DNA from: a virus
Virus record (IMG/VR): IMGVR_UViG_3300042514_001623
Location: 1 to 63,009 of that record
Length of the DNA stretch: 63,009 nucleotides
Strand: one strand, 5' to 3'
The position numbers were made by a program, and so were the translations under genes. The notes below the pieces were generated by a model. It saw nothing but the letters and a program-made list of their open reading frames with translations. It had not been told where the DNA came from and did not search any database. Of this stretch, positions 40,123 to 48,338 are shown in pieces. The number at the start of each line of letters is the position of its first letter. Positions within the stretch are counted from its first letter, which is position 1.

Positions 40123-40425
40123 GTGCAAACGACTTTTGCCCCGCCTGCGGTCCAAGCTGACCTGCAGGCCATCGTTGACGGCATCAAGGCCCGCCACGCT
40201 GCGGAGCGGGCCCGTCAGCGCGCCCACTACATCCCGATGGCCGCCGAGGCGGTGGCCGACAAGCGCGCCCGGCTGCAGGCTGCGCTGACCGAAGCGCAGC
40301 AGGGCTTCGACCCGGCCTACCCGGAGTGCGACTACTACACCGAGTACACGCGGCAGGCGGCCAAGGCCGCGAACATCGCGTACTGCACCCGTGAGCTGGC
40401 GAAGCTGGGCGAGGTGGCAGCGTGA
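40123..40425 (+). CDS. First gene of the rightward operon, unknown, 100 aa
   Basis: GTG 40123 with TTGGAGA upstream. Helical product: AVQADLQAIVDGIKARHAAE, DKRARLQAALTEAQQGFDP, then ECDYYTEYTRQAAKAANIAY. No family was recognised. It is the first gene under the operator-controlled promoter and overlaps the next start (GTGA). Confidence 0.55.
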   Translation: MQTTFAPPAVQADLQAIVDGIKARHAAERARQRAHYIPMAAEAVADKRARLQAALTEAQQGFDPAYPECDYYTEYTRQAAKAANIAYCTRELAKLGEVAA

Positions 40426-40709
40426 GCGCCCTGCTGGACTCCCTGCTGACGCCGGCCCAGCGCGCCGACGTTGCCAGCGAAGACGCCAAGCGCATGCCGG
40501 TGTGGATTTCCATGACCGAGCACGAGCGCCGCACGACGCTGGCCGCGATGCAGGCCTACGGCGGCAGCTTCGTGCAGGCGCTGGCCTGCGCGTGGCGCAT
40601 CGCGGACACGGTGAACAGCGTGCGCCTTGGTGCCGCGATGGCCGACTACGTGCGCCAGTACGGCCCCGGCTCTCCGGTGTACGCGATGGCCGATCGGGGG
40701 CGCGCATGA
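40422..40709 (+). CDS. Hypothetical early protein, 95 aa
   Basis: GTG 40422 overlaps the previous stop. MSALLDSLLTPAQRADVASE, WISMTEHERRTTLAAMQAYG, then a helical C-terminus (QALACAWRIADTVNSVRLGA). The function is not recognised. It is in a chain of four small genes with 4-base overlaps before the recombination genes. Confidence 0.5.
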   Translation: MSALLDSLLTPAQRADVASEDAKRMPVWISMTEHERRTTLAAMQAYGGSFVQALACAWRIADTVNSVRLGAAMADYVRQYGPGSPVYAMADRGRA

Positions 40710-40888
40710 GCCCCGCCGAGATCAAGGCCAGCAACGAGGAAGCCGAGGCCTTCGCCGCCTACACCGCCCGCACGCACAACGCCGTGGACCGTGCCTTGGC
40801 CTGCGCTGGCCGGTGGGCCGTTGCCATCGTGGCCGGTGCGTGGCTGGGCGTGCACGCAATCAACGTCATCGCGGAGGCTCTGCAATGA
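40706..40888 (+). CDS. Small membrane protein, 60 aa
   Basis: ATG 40706 overlaps the preceding stop. The N-terminal half is polar and helical (AEIKASNEEAEAFAAYTART). The C-terminal half is one hydrophobic segment (WAVAIVAGAWLGVHAINVIA). A single-span early membrane protein could be a superinfection-related factor, but nothing specific is visible. Confidence 0.5.
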   Translation: MSPAEIKASNEEAEAFAAYTARTHNAVDRALACAGRWAVAIVAGAWLGVHAINVIAEALQ

Positions 40889-41157
40889 GGCGCGCTGTTG
40901 ACCCCGCACAGCTGATGGCCGCGTTCGACTGCAACGTCGAACCCTGGCACATGCCGCACATGACCCGCGCGCTGACCGCGCAGCACTTGGACGCCAAGCA
41001 GCGCGAGCGCGAGACGGCCACCACCCCGCTGGGCGAGTTGCTGCTGGCCTCTGGCGCCGTCGAGGGGCCATTCCGCAAGCCGCACCCCCTTACCCGCTGG
41101 CGCCTGATCGGCCGCCGCATCTCCACCGCCCTGGCCGCACTGGCGCGGGCACTTTGA
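40885..41157 (+). CDS. Hypothetical early protein, 90 aa
   Basis: ATG 40885 overlaps the previous stop. MRRAVDPAQLMAAFDCNVEP, WHMPHMTRALTAQHL, KQRERETATTPLGELLLASG, and a basic, partly hydrophobic end (WRLIGRRISTALAALARAL). No family was recognised. The next gene starts ten bases later with its own ribosome binding site. Confidence 0.5.
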   Translation: MRRAVDPAQLMAAFDCNVEPWHMPHMTRALTAQHLDAKQRERETATTPLGELLLASGAVEGPFRKPHPLTRWRLIGRRISTALAALARAL

Positions 41158-41167
41158 AGGAAACCCT

Positions 41168-42028
41168 GTGAACGCTGTCACCGAGATTAAACACGAGGCC
41201 AGCGCGCTGAGCGCTGCGCCAGAAGCCCCCGCCACCCGCGCGCTGAGCGTGATCGAGCACGCCGTGCGCAGCGGCGCCACGCCCGACCAATTGGAGCGCC
41301 TGCTGGACCTGCAGGTGCGCGCCGACAACCACCAACTCGAACTGATGCGCGAGCGGCGCCGCATGGACGAGGAAGACCGCAAAGCCGCCGCGCTGCTGGC
41401 CTTCCGCCGCGACTTCGCCGCCTTCCGTGGCGAGAACATCATCATCCCCAAGAACGGCTTTGCAGACCGCGCCAAGGCGGGCAGTTTCAACTTCGCCCGG
41501 TTCGGCGACGTGATGCAGATGTTGTCCCCCGCGCTGTCCAAGCACGGGTTCAGCATCCGCCACAACGAGGTGTTCGGGTCCAAGCCCTGGGTGACCGATG
41601 GCGTGGAAAGCACGGTGCCGTGGGTCTACGTCACCTGCTACCTCGAACACCGCGACGGACACAGCGAGCGCCTGGACCTTGAAGGCCCGCCGGGTGATGC
41701 AACGGCGAATACGCCGGCGCAGAACATGCAACTCACGGGCAGCTACCTGAAGCGTCAGGCCACGCTGGCCATCACCGGCACGGCCACGGCCGACGAGGAC
41801 GACGAGAACAAGCTGAAGGGCGAAGGCAAGGCCGGCGCCCAGCAGCCGGACGCTGATGCGCTGGAGGCCCTGCTGGCCACCGGCCGCGATGAGTCCCTGA
41901 AGGGCATGGCCGCGCTGACCGCGTGGTGGGGCTCGCTGAACGCCCGGCAACGCGCCGACCTGAGCCCCGACTTCCCCGGCCTGCGCAAGGCCGCCCAGGC
42001 CGCCGATCAGCAGGGGGGTGCCAAGTGA
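41168..42028 (+). CDS. erf: ERF-family single-strand annealing protein, 286 aa
   Basis: GTG 41168 with AAGGA upstream. The N-terminal 70 residues are a helical leader. From about 75 the ERF domain is clear: AFRGENIIIPKNGFADRAKA, FNFARFGDVMQMLSPALSKH, GFSIRHNEVFGS, YVTCYLEHRDGHSE, and AQNMQLTGSYLKRQATLAIT (the conserved final helix), then TADEDDEN. The last 60 residues are a linker and short C-terminal domain. It anneals complementary single strands in phage recombination together with the exonuclease encoded next. Confidence 0.85.
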   Translation: MNAVTEIKHEASALSAAPEAPATRALSVIEHAVRSGATPDQLERLLDLQVRADNHQLELMRERRRMDEEDRKAAALLAFRRDFAAFRGENIIIPKNGFADRAKAGSFNFARFGDVMQMLSPALSKHGFSIRHNEVFGSKPWVTDGVESTVPWVYVTCYLEHRDGHSERLDLEGPPGDATANTPAQNMQLTGSYLKRQATLAITGTATADEDDENKLKGEGKAGAQQPDADALEALLATGRDESLKGMAALTAWWGSLNARQRADLSPDFPGLRKAAQAADQQGGAK

Positions 42029-42921
42029 GCAACCTCATTGTTCGCTGCAGCAGCATCGGCCGGCTGATGGCCGCGCCGACGAGCGCTGACCTTGACCCGG
42101 CCTTGGTGGACGACGAGGTGCGCCGCATCCTGGCGCTGAAGAAGCGCACCGACGAGGAAACCTCGGTGCTGGACGAGGTGCGCCGCAAGAGCCTGAGCGC
42201 TGGCGGCAAGACGCACGTTCGGGAACTGGTGCGCGAAGCGGTGTACGGCTTTGAGCCGGCCGAGATCGCCACGCGGCCCATCCTGAAGGGCAGGGCGGTT
42301 GAGCAGGCCTGCATCGAGATGCTGGCCCGCCTGACCGGCCGCCCGCTGGTGAAGAACACCGAGCGCCGCACCAATGGCCTGATCTCGGGCGAGTGCGACA
42401 TCTTCGACGCCCCGCTGCGCCACGGCCGCGACGTGAAGGCCCCGTACAGCATGGAGAGCATGCCGATCGTGCTGGCCGACTGCTACGACAGTGGCTACGA
42501 GTGGCAGATGCAGGGCTATGAAATCCTGTGGGACGCCGACACCTGGAGCGTGGACTACGTGCTGGTGGACACGCCCGAGGAACTGATCGGGCTGGAGCCG
42601 GCGGCGCTGCACTACGTGAGCCACATCCCCGAGGCGCTGCGCTGGACGACGTGGACCGTCAAGCGCGACCGCGCGCTGCAGTCGCTGATCGAGGACAAGG
42701 TGCTGGCTGCGCGCCGGTACTACCGCCAGGTGCTCAACGAGTTCGACAGAACCCACGGAGTGCGCACTGACAAAACCGACGAAACCCCTATTTCGTCAGT
42801 TTCGTCAGTTGCCCCCGAGGGGGTTCCCGACAAATCGCGCCCCGACATGGACGCCCCCTGGGACTTGCCCACGGCGCCCGTGGAGCGCCCGCGCGCTGCG
42901 CTGGCACCGGCTGACTTCTGA
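42025..42921 (+). CDS. PD-(D/E)XK exonuclease, YqaJ-like, 298 aa
   Basis: GTG 42025 overlaps the ERF stop (GTGA). NLIVRCSSIGRLMAAP is typical of YqaJ-like nucleases. The catalytic part has RAVEQACIEMLARLTG, ISGECDIFDAPLRHGRDVK (D...DxK signature) and YEWQMQGYEILWDADTWSVD. The last 60 residues are a proline/serine-rich tail. It would resect DNA ends to give the single strands used by the ERF protein. Confidence 0.8.
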   Translation: MSNLIVRCSSIGRLMAAPTSADLDPALVDDEVRRILALKKRTDEETSVLDEVRRKSLSAGGKTHVRELVREAVYGFEPAEIATRPILKGRAVEQACIEMLARLTGRPLVKNTERRTNGLISGECDIFDAPLRHGRDVKAPYSMESMPIVLADCYDSGYEWQMQGYEILWDADTWSVDYVLVDTPEELIGLEPAALHYVSHIPEALRWTTWTVKRDRALQSLIEDKVLAARRYYRQVLNEFDRTHGVRTDKTDETPISSVSSVAPEGVPDKSRPDMDAPWDLPTAPVERPRAALAPADF

Positions 42922-42948
42922 CCCTTCCCCAACGCCAGAAAGGCACCT

Positions 42949-43305
42949 ATGAGCGACAAACCCGACACCACCCGCGCCGCCACCAACGTCCCCGAGTTCT
43001 TCGGCGAATTGGACGGCGGCCAGTTCGAGCACATGACTTCCGTTGCCCTGTCCGAAGTGGCCGCGGCGGTGGTCGACCGCGAGAAGAAGGGCGAGGTGAC
43101 GATCACCATGAAGTTCGAGCACATCAAGGGCACGCCCCAGGTGCGCATCGAGCACACCACCAAGTTCACGCGCCCGACGATGAGCGGCAAGCGCAGCGAA
43201 GAAGCCAAGGGCGCCACCGTGATGCACGTCGGCCGCTACGGCAAGTTGTCGATCACGCAGGCCTCGCTGGTGCCCAAGGCCGAGCAGACCCGCATCCCCG
43301 ACTGA
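42949..43305 (+). CDS. Hypothetical protein of the recombination operon, 118 aa
   Basis: A clear beta-rich small protein: NVPEFFGELDGGQFEHMTSV, ALSEVAAAVVDREKKGEVTI, TMKFEHIKGTPQVRIEHTTK, then LSITQASLVPKAEQ. Such proteins often lie between the exonuclease and DUF2303 genes in other phages. No enzymatic motif is visible. A single-stranded-DNA or recombination accessory function is a guess. Confidence 0.5.
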   Translation: MSDKPDTTRAATNVPEFFGELDGGQFEHMTSVALSEVAAAVVDREKKGEVTITMKFEHIKGTPQVRIEHTTKFTRPTMSGKRSEEAKGATVMHVGRYGKLSITQASLVPKAEQTRIPD

Positions 43306-43330
43306 ACACCCCAACACCCGAGACACACCC

Positions 43331-44146
43331 ATGTTCACCAAAGACGCCATCGAGAAACTGTCCGAAGCCGAAGCCATCAGCGCAGCCAACAGGGAGGTGA
43401 CGGCTTCAAACGTCGTTGCCCTGCCGAGCGACTTCGAGTTGCGCGACCTGGAGGCCAAGGCCCCGCACCGCCGCCGCGCCCGCGGCACGATGACCACCAG
43501 CACGGTGGCCGACTTCGCGGGCTACACCGAAACCCACGCCGAAGACGGCGCTACCGTGTTCGTGAACCAAGACGACATGAGCGCCACGGCTGTGCTGAAC
43601 CTGGGCACGCCGCTGGAGCCCGGCCATGCCGACAACCGCGCGAAGCTGCAGCCCAAGAAGACCGCCGCCTACATCGCGCTGCAGGCAGTGGCGAACGGCC
43701 GCGCCATCACCCAGCAGGCCGTGGCTGAGTTCATGGAGGACTGGCCCGGTGAACTGGAGTTCTTCAACGCGCAGTCCGACAAGTTGACCCCGAGCCAAGC
43801 CATCACGGCAGTGCGCAGGATCACCATTGAAGGCCTGAACCGCGTGGAGAGCGCCACGCAGCAGTTGAGCGCCGAGCGCAGCACCTTCGAGCGCATCGAG
43901 GCCAAGGGCACGGACCTGATTCCGACCACGATCTACTTCCGCTGCTGCCCCTACGTGGACTTCGCATCGCGCCTGTTCGTGCTGCGCCTGGGCATCGTCA
44001 CTGGCGCCAAAGACCCGGCCATCACGTTGCGCGTGCAGAACGCGGAGAAGCACGCCGAGGAGATGGCCGCCGAGCTCGCCAGCCTGGTGCGCGGTGCGGT
44101 GAAGGACACGCCGGTGCTGCTGGGCAGCTACAGCCCGAGCGCATGA
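43331..44146 (+). CDS. DUF2303 (YfdQ-like) protein, 271 aa
   Basis: The order LPSDFELRDLEAKAPHRRRA, TTSTVADFAGYTETHAEDGA, TVFVNQDDMSATAVLNLGTP, AFMEDW-type helix (VAEFMEDWPGELEFFN) and PTTIYFRCCPYVDFASRLFV matches DUF2303 proteins such as E. coli YfdQ. These lie in phage early or recombination regions; function is not established to my knowledge. The length (271) is normal. It overlaps the next start by ATGA. Confidence 0.7.
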   Translation: MFTKDAIEKLSEAEAISAANREVTASNVVALPSDFELRDLEAKAPHRRRARGTMTTSTVADFAGYTETHAEDGATVFVNQDDMSATAVLNLGTPLEPGHADNRAKLQPKKTAAYIALQAVANGRAITQQAVAEFMEDWPGELEFFNAQSDKLTPSQAITAVRRITIEGLNRVESATQQLSAERSTFERIEAKGTDLIPTTIYFRCCPYVDFASRLFVLRLGIVTGAKDPAITLRVQNAEKHAEEMAAELASLVRGAVKDTPVLLGSYSPSA

Positions 44147-44346
44147 GCGACGCGATTGAGGGCTTCCGGGCCCTTGACGACCACCGCAAGGCACTGCGCG
44201 CCAAGTACGGCGTGAACTGCCCGCAGTGCGCCGTGAAGCGGCCCCGGGCCCACCCCTCAATCCTTCTGCCGCAGCAGCGGTGCCGTGTGGACGGCTACCG
44301 CGACCCGCGGCCGGAGCTCACGAACGAACAGTGGAGCAGCACATGA
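44143..44346 (+). CDS. Small protein with CPQC motif, 67 aa
   Basis: ATGA overlaps on both ends. MSDAIEGFRALDDHRKALRA, YGVNCPQCAVKRPRAHPSIL, LPQQRCRVDGYRDPRPELT: CxxC plus a third Cys suggests a small zinc element or a CxxC redox pair. I recall similar phage proteins with NCPxC and LLPxQxCxxDGY patterns, of unknown function. Confidence 0.55.
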   Translation: MSDAIEGFRALDDHRKALRAKYGVNCPQCAVKRPRAHPSILLPQQRCRVDGYRDPRPELTNEQWSST

Positions 44347-44870
44347 AGATGGCAAAGGCCAGCGAGGCCGACATGCAGATGGCATCAGAGCTTGCCAACG
44401 CGCTTGAAGCACTGAGCAGCCGCTGGGGCGCGACGATGCCGGAAAAGATCGACAGGGCCGCGCCTGACGCCAATGAAGCCTTTTCCGTCGATGACCCTGA
44501 CCACTGCCGCCGGGTGTGCGAATACCTCATCGCGCTGACGCGCAGCGCCTCCCTGTGCCGCGTGGTGTGGGGCATGGACGTGCTGCTGGACCCGCGCAAC
44601 AAGATCGTGGACCCCGACGCTGACACCCTGGAGCACCACCCGGAAACGGTTGCCTGCAGGGCTGCCACCCTGCCAAAGCCGCTGGCCGACTGGGACGAAG
44701 ACAAGGGCGCCGTGCTGTGGTGGAGGTTCCCGGTCGAGGAACCACCGTACTGCGGGCACCCCAACTGCGACGACTGGCCCGGCTATCACACGCACTGGAC
44801 GCCGCTGATCGTGCCTGACGCGCCGGCCGCCGCCAAAACAACCCAGATCACCGAGGACACCCATGCTTGA
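44343..44870 (+). CDS. Hypothetical protein, 175 aa
   Basis: ATG 44343 overlaps the previous stop. The N-terminal half is helical (ASELANALEALSSRWGATMP, DPDHCRRVCEYLIALTRSAS). The C-terminal half carries VLWWRFPVEEPPYCGHPNCD and GYHTHWTPLIV, with a CxxxxC plus His cluster that could bind a metal. No family was recognised. Confidence 0.5.
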   Translation: MKMAKASEADMQMASELANALEALSSRWGATMPEKIDRAAPDANEAFSVDDPDHCRRVCEYLIALTRSASLCRVVWGMDVLLDPRNKIVDPDADTLEHHPETVACRAATLPKPLADWDEDKGAVLWWRFPVEEPPYCGHPNCDDWPGYHTHWTPLIVPDAPAAAKTTQITEDTHA

Positions 44871-46113
44871 CTTCCCCAACATCGAAGCCCCGGCCGCCGC
44901 GCCGGCCCCGCGCACCGAGGTTGCCACCGCCGCAGCCCAGGCCCTGGACCTTGCCAAGATCGACCTGGCCGCCGTGGTGCGCCAGCAGTTCGGCGACTGG
45001 CGCGCGGCCACGGCCCAGCTGAAGGCCGACAACGCCAAGACCGTGCTGGACCTGACCACGCAGAGCCGGGTGGACGAAGCCCGGTCCCTGCGCGAGCGCA
45101 CGATCAACAAGCCCATCGCCGAAGCCCGCAAGACCTGCAAGGCGCTGAAATCGACCCTGGCCAGCGCAAGCAAGGTGGCCGGCGACGAGGTGGACGCCCT
45201 GGTGCTGGCCTACGAGGAAGCCGCGGCGCCCATCACCAAGCAGATTGACGAGGCGCAGGCCCGGTTCGACGCTGCCAAGGCCGAGAAAGAGCGCCTGGAG
45301 CGCGAGGCCCAGGAGCGCCACGCCGCGCGCCTGCAGGTGATCGCCGGCTACCTGCTGCGCTGCCAAGAGGTGGGCATGACGGCTGAGCGCATCGCCCTCG
45401 GCATCAAGACCTTGGCCGACAGCGACGTGAGCGACACCGACGCCGCCCGAGCCGAAGCGCTGGCCGGCGCCAAGGCACGCGCGCTGGAGCAGATGGGCAC
45501 GCTGCACGCCCAGGCCGTGGCCCGGGAAGCCGAGGCAGCGCGGCAGGAGGCCATCCGCGTGGAGAACGAGCGCCGGGCCGCCGAGCTTGCCGAGCAGGAG
45601 CGCCGCATTGCCGCCGAAGCCGCCGCCATCCGCAAGGCCGCCGAGGAACTGGCCGCGCGTGAGGCCGCGGCACGGGCTGCGGAGGCCGCTGCCAAGCAAG
45701 CCGAGAACGACCGGCTGGCCGCCTTGGACCTGAAGCGCGCCGCCGAGCTTCAAGCGGAGTTCGAGGCCAGCTGCGCAGCCGCCACGGCGCGCGAGAAGGC
45801 CGCCCAAGAGCGCTACATCGAAGACCGCCAAGCCGACCCGATCCGCGCCGACGACCCCGACGCTGCCCCGCACACCACGGCAGCCGAGATGGGCGGCGAC
45901 CGCGCCGACCCGGGCGAGGCCGTGGGGCTGGCCGAGGTGAACCCGGAGCCGGCAACTGTCAAGGAATCCTTGACAGCTGAGCCCACGCCCGCCGACACCC
46001 TGCGCGCCCTGGCCGCCGAAGCCCGCGCGAGCCGCGTCCCCACGAACCCCAAGATGGGCCCGGAGTGGTGGGCCCGCTGGTTCGCCGCCGTCGATGCGCT
46101 GGAGGTGGCGTGA
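44863..46113 (+). CDS. Long coiled-coil protein, 416 aa
   Basis: From about 70 to 310 the protein is almost continuous charged helix (FDAAKAEKERLEREAQERHA, AELAEQERRIAAEAAAIRKA, EELAAREAAARAAEAAAKQA), a long coiled coil. The N-terminus and the last 100 residues are less regular. Similar coiled-coil proteins lie next to recombination genes in several phages; no mechanism is known to me. Overlaps with both neighbours place it firmly in the operon. Confidence 0.55.
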   Translation: MLDFPNIEAPAAAPAPRTEVATAAAQALDLAKIDLAAVVRQQFGDWRAATAQLKADNAKTVLDLTTQSRVDEARSLRERTINKPIAEARKTCKALKSTLASASKVAGDEVDALVLAYEEAAAPITKQIDEAQARFDAAKAEKERLEREAQERHAARLQVIAGYLLRCQEVGMTAERIALGIKTLADSDVSDTDAARAEALAGAKARALEQMGTLHAQAVAREAEAARQEAIRVENERRAAELAEQERRIAAEAAAIRKAAEELAAREAAARAAEAAAKQAENDRLAALDLKRAAELQAEFEASCAAATAREKAAQERYIEDRQADPIRADDPDAAPHTTAAEMGGDRADPGEAVGLAEVNPEPATVKESLTAEPTPADTLRALAAEARASRVPTNPKMGPEWWARWFAAVDALEVA

Positions 46114-46550
46114 TGGGCCTGCGCTGCACCAAATGCGGCCGGCGCGGGCACGTCATGGAGCGCTGCACCGTTGACCTGCAAGCCGCCGCCCGCGAAGCTT
46201 GCGCGGCCATCCTGCGGGTCGCGCGTCAGTACCCGCAGGGGATTGAGCGCCGCACGCTGCTGGACGAGGCCGGCATCAAGCATGACCGGGGATTCAAGAT
46301 TCTCATAGCCCTGCGCAAATCGGGCGAGGTGGTCAAGCGGCAGACCGTAGACCGGCAGACGCTGTTCACCGCAGCCGAGCACGAAGCCGAGATGCTGGCC
46401 CATGTGGAGGCAGCAGCGAAGACCGCAGCAAACAAGGCCCCCGGCCGCCAGTGGCCCGAGGGCAACACATGGACCCCGCCAGCGCCGCGAATCCCCAGCG
46501 TGTGGCACCTGGCGCAGATGGCCGCCAACGAAGATCGGAGGGCTGCATGA
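46113..46550 (+). CDS. Zinc-knuckle protein with winged-helix-like domain, 145 aa
   Basis: ATG 46113 overlaps the previous stop (TGATG). The start LRCTKCGRRGHVMERC is a CCHC zinc knuckle (C-x2-C-x4-H-x4-C), a nucleic-acid-binding element more familiar from retroviral proteins. Residues about 25-90 (REACAAILRVARQYPQGIER, LLDEAGIKHDRGFKILIALR, KSGEVVKRQTVD) look like a winged helix. DNA or RNA binding is likely. Confidence 0.55.
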   Translation: MGLRCTKCGRRGHVMERCTVDLQAAAREACAAILRVARQYPQGIERRTLLDEAGIKHDRGFKILIALRKSGEVVKRQTVDRQTLFTAAEHEAEMLAHVEAAAKTAANKAPGRQWPEGNTWTPPAPRIPSVWHLAQMAANEDRRAA

Positions 46551-46861
46551 GCATCAAAGCACTGCGCGAGGCGCTGGCTGCGCCCGACAACTGGTTTGCG
46601 CGCGCGACATGGACACCGGCCGACTTTGACGATGCAGGCTACAGCGCTGCGCCGCGCGCCTACATCGCCGCAGCCTGCACCGCCGCCCCGGCTCTGCTGG
46701 CACGGTGCGATGAGCTGGCGGAGGCCGCACGGCAGGCGCTGGAGGCGCTTGAAGACGCACGCCACCACATGAGCGCATCGGGCGCATTCACTGAGATTCA
46801 ACTGGCCGCGCAAGACGCACTGCGCGTCGCCCTCAACAGCACACAGGAGAGCGCCAAGTGA
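46547..46861 (+). CDS. Hypothetical protein, 104 aa
   Basis: ATGA overlap at the start. MSIKALREALAAPDNWFARA, YIAAACTAAPALLARCDELA, EAARQALEALEDARHHMSAS: a helical protein of the type often seen as small variable genes in phage operons. No function was recognised. Confidence 0.45.
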   Translation: MSIKALREALAAPDNWFARATWTPADFDDAGYSAAPRAYIAAACTAAPALLARCDELAEAARQALEALEDARHHMSASGAFTEIQLAAQDALRVALNSTQESAK

Positions 46862-47058
46862 GCACACCACGCGACGACCGCCCCGCATACATGGCCGCCA
46901 TGCTGAGCGGCAACCACGTTCAGGCGCTGGCGATCGAGCGCCGCCACGGCTTGGACGGTTACCCGCCCGACCTGGTGAGCGTGGGCCTCAAGGCTGCTGC
47001 TGAAGGCCGCGATGCGCTGGAAGCCGTCGAAGCCCACATTGAGGAGAGCGCATCATGA
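46858..47058 (+). CDS. Hypothetical protein, 66 aa
   Basis: GTG 46858 overlaps the preceding stop. RPAYMAAMLSGNHVQALAIE and DGYPPDLVSVGLKAAAEGRD, then an acidic C-terminus. No family was recognised. Confidence 0.45.
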   Translation: MSTPRDDRPAYMAAMLSGNHVQALAIERRHGLDGYPPDLVSVGLKAAAEGRDALEAVEAHIEESAS

Positions 47059-47804
47059 GCACCAAGACCGAGGCCGGGCCGGTGGCGCCGGTTTGCTATT
47101 GCCCTCCTGAGCTGCTGCTGAAGCTAGACGACGAGGATTATCGCGCTGGATGGATGGCGCGCGTGAAAAGCGCGCCGAATGCCGTGTTCAGCGTCCCCCT
47201 CTACGCCCACCCGCCCGCACAAGAGCATCCCAACCTAGCGTGCAAGTCAGTGCAAAAGCGCCTTGCTACGCAGTGGGGCTACGTGCCCGCACAAGAGCAG
47301 CCGGCGCCCGGTGGAATGCCGAACGGCTACGAGGCCATGACTACCTGCTACAAGCGGTACGTCTCGCCTGCGCAGTACGCCGCCTTCTCGCCCGGGGTGC
47401 AGAAGTGGTATCGGCCTTTCTGGACTGCCACCCACCCCACGCCAGCCGAGCGCGCAGAGCAGCCACAAGCCGAGCAGGAACTGCGCGAGCTGCTGGCTGT
47501 GCGTGTGGCCGGTGCGCTGCTGTACGCCGACGATGGCGAATTGCAGGACGCCAGCGAACTGCCGGCCATCGACTTCAAGCGGGACGCCCCGGGCGAGATT
47601 GCTCGCAAGCTGACAGACCGGGGCCTGAAGCGCCTGACGCGCGCAGAGCAGCCCCCGCGCGATGCCGTGCAGCAGGGGCTGACGGATGAGCAGATTGATG
47701 CACTGTGGCGCCAGGCCGCATCCGCAGACGGATTCACTACGGCGCAGTTCGTGCGCGAGTTCGCCCGCGCCATCGAGCGCGCCACCCTGAAAGGCCAGCC
47801 ATGA
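47055..47804 (+). CDS. Hypothetical protein, 249 aa
   Basis: An ATGA overlap starts it, and it ends by overlapping the first cassette-like gene. The N-terminal part (YRAGWMARVKSAPNAVFSVP, LYAHPPAQEH) resembles the VPLYxxPP segment found in many phage and prophage proteins of unknown function. The rest is modular and Gln/Ala/Glu rich (EQELRELLAVRVAGALLYAD; DEQIDALWRQAASADGFTTA). It is the last ordinary operon gene before the integron cassette array. Confidence 0.5.
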   Translation: MSTKTEAGPVAPVCYCPPELLLKLDDEDYRAGWMARVKSAPNAVFSVPLYAHPPAQEHPNLACKSVQKRLATQWGYVPAQEQPAPGGMPNGYEAMTTCYKRYVSPAQYAAFSPGVQKWYRPFWTATHPTPAERAEQPQAEQELRELLAVRVAGALLYADDGELQDASELPAIDFKRDAPGEIARKLTDRGLKRLTRAEQPPRDAVQQGLTDEQIDALWRQAASADGFTTAQFVREFARAIERATLKGQP

Positions 47805-48103
47805 GCGGCGGGGACAGTGCGGGTCGGGGGGTGTTGAGCGAGGGGCTAGGCCTGGCTCCGGAGCGCCTGAGCGAAGACCGCGCACGCACGCTTATTGAGG
47901 CATGGCTGGACGAGCACGCCCAAGGATACCCGGACTACTCGCTGTGCGAAGACGGCGACGATGCCTGGGCCTTCTGGATCGCCGAGAAGGACACCACCAG
48001 TTACCTGCATTCCGATGGCCGCGTGGAGTGGTACGGCACCGGGTGGCCGGAGATCTACCAGTACGACGGCGACTCCGGCCTGTGGTCGTCGGCAAGGGCC
48101 TAA
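47801..48103 (+). CDS. Cassette-type ORF 0, hypothetical, 100 aa
   Basis: ATG 47801 overlaps the upstream phage gene (ATGA). The first 17 codons cover what looks like the right half of an old attC (ending in GCTAGGC, 47845-47851). The body reads ARTLIEAWLDEHAQGYPDYS, LCEDGDDAWAFWIAEKDTTS, YLHSDGRVEWYGTGWPEIY, an acidic, aromatic protein. Its TAA stop is inside the GCCTAAC core at 48098, as in normal gene cassettes. I recall similar W-rich DDxxAFW proteins in phages and cassettes, without function. Confidence 0.6.
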   Translation: MSGGDSAGRGVLSEGLGLAPERLSEDRARTLIEAWLDEHAQGYPDYSLCEDGDDAWAFWIAEKDTTSYLHSDGRVEWYGTGWPEIYQYDGDSGLWSSARA

Positions 48104-48116
48104 CGGACAGTTAGGC
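48098..48116 (+). repeat. Collapsed attC: GCCTAAC and GTTAGGC five bases apart
   Basis: GCCTAAC (48098-48104), GGACA, GTTAGGC (48110-48116). The two core sites are perfect inverted repeats with almost no arm between them, far shorter than functional attC sites (about 57-141 bp). It is probably a deletion product of a full attC. Confidence 0.75.
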
Positions 48117-48137
48117 ATCACTGCAACGAGGAACACG

Positions 48138-48338
48138 ATGAAGAAACTACAACTTACCCCGTGGTTCAAGGCGGCGACACAGAAGCCAGTCCGTCGCGGC
48201 TGGTACGACTTCTATGACGGACTTTGGGGCCAGCATGTGCGCGCCATGTGGAACGGCACCTACTGGGTTTGGCAGGAAGGCACCCGCATCGACCCATACC
48301 CGTGCGACAAGTGGCGCGGGGTTTCGGGTGATGCCTAA
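48138..48338 (+). CDS. Cassette 1 ORF, hypothetical, 66 aa
   Basis: ATG 48138 with ACGAGG upstream, in a cassette from about 48111 to 48435. Product: MKKLQLTPWFKAATQKPVRR, GWYDFYDGLWGQHVRAMWNG, TYWVWQEGTRIDPYPCDKWR. It is small, aromatic and basic. The TAA stop is inside the attC core at 48333. The PVRxGWYD and WRG ends are reminiscent of small phage proteins of unknown function. Confidence 0.6.
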   Translation: MKKLQLTPWFKAATQKPVRRGWYDFYDGLWGQHVRAMWNGTYWVWQEGTRIDPYPCDKWRGVSGDA

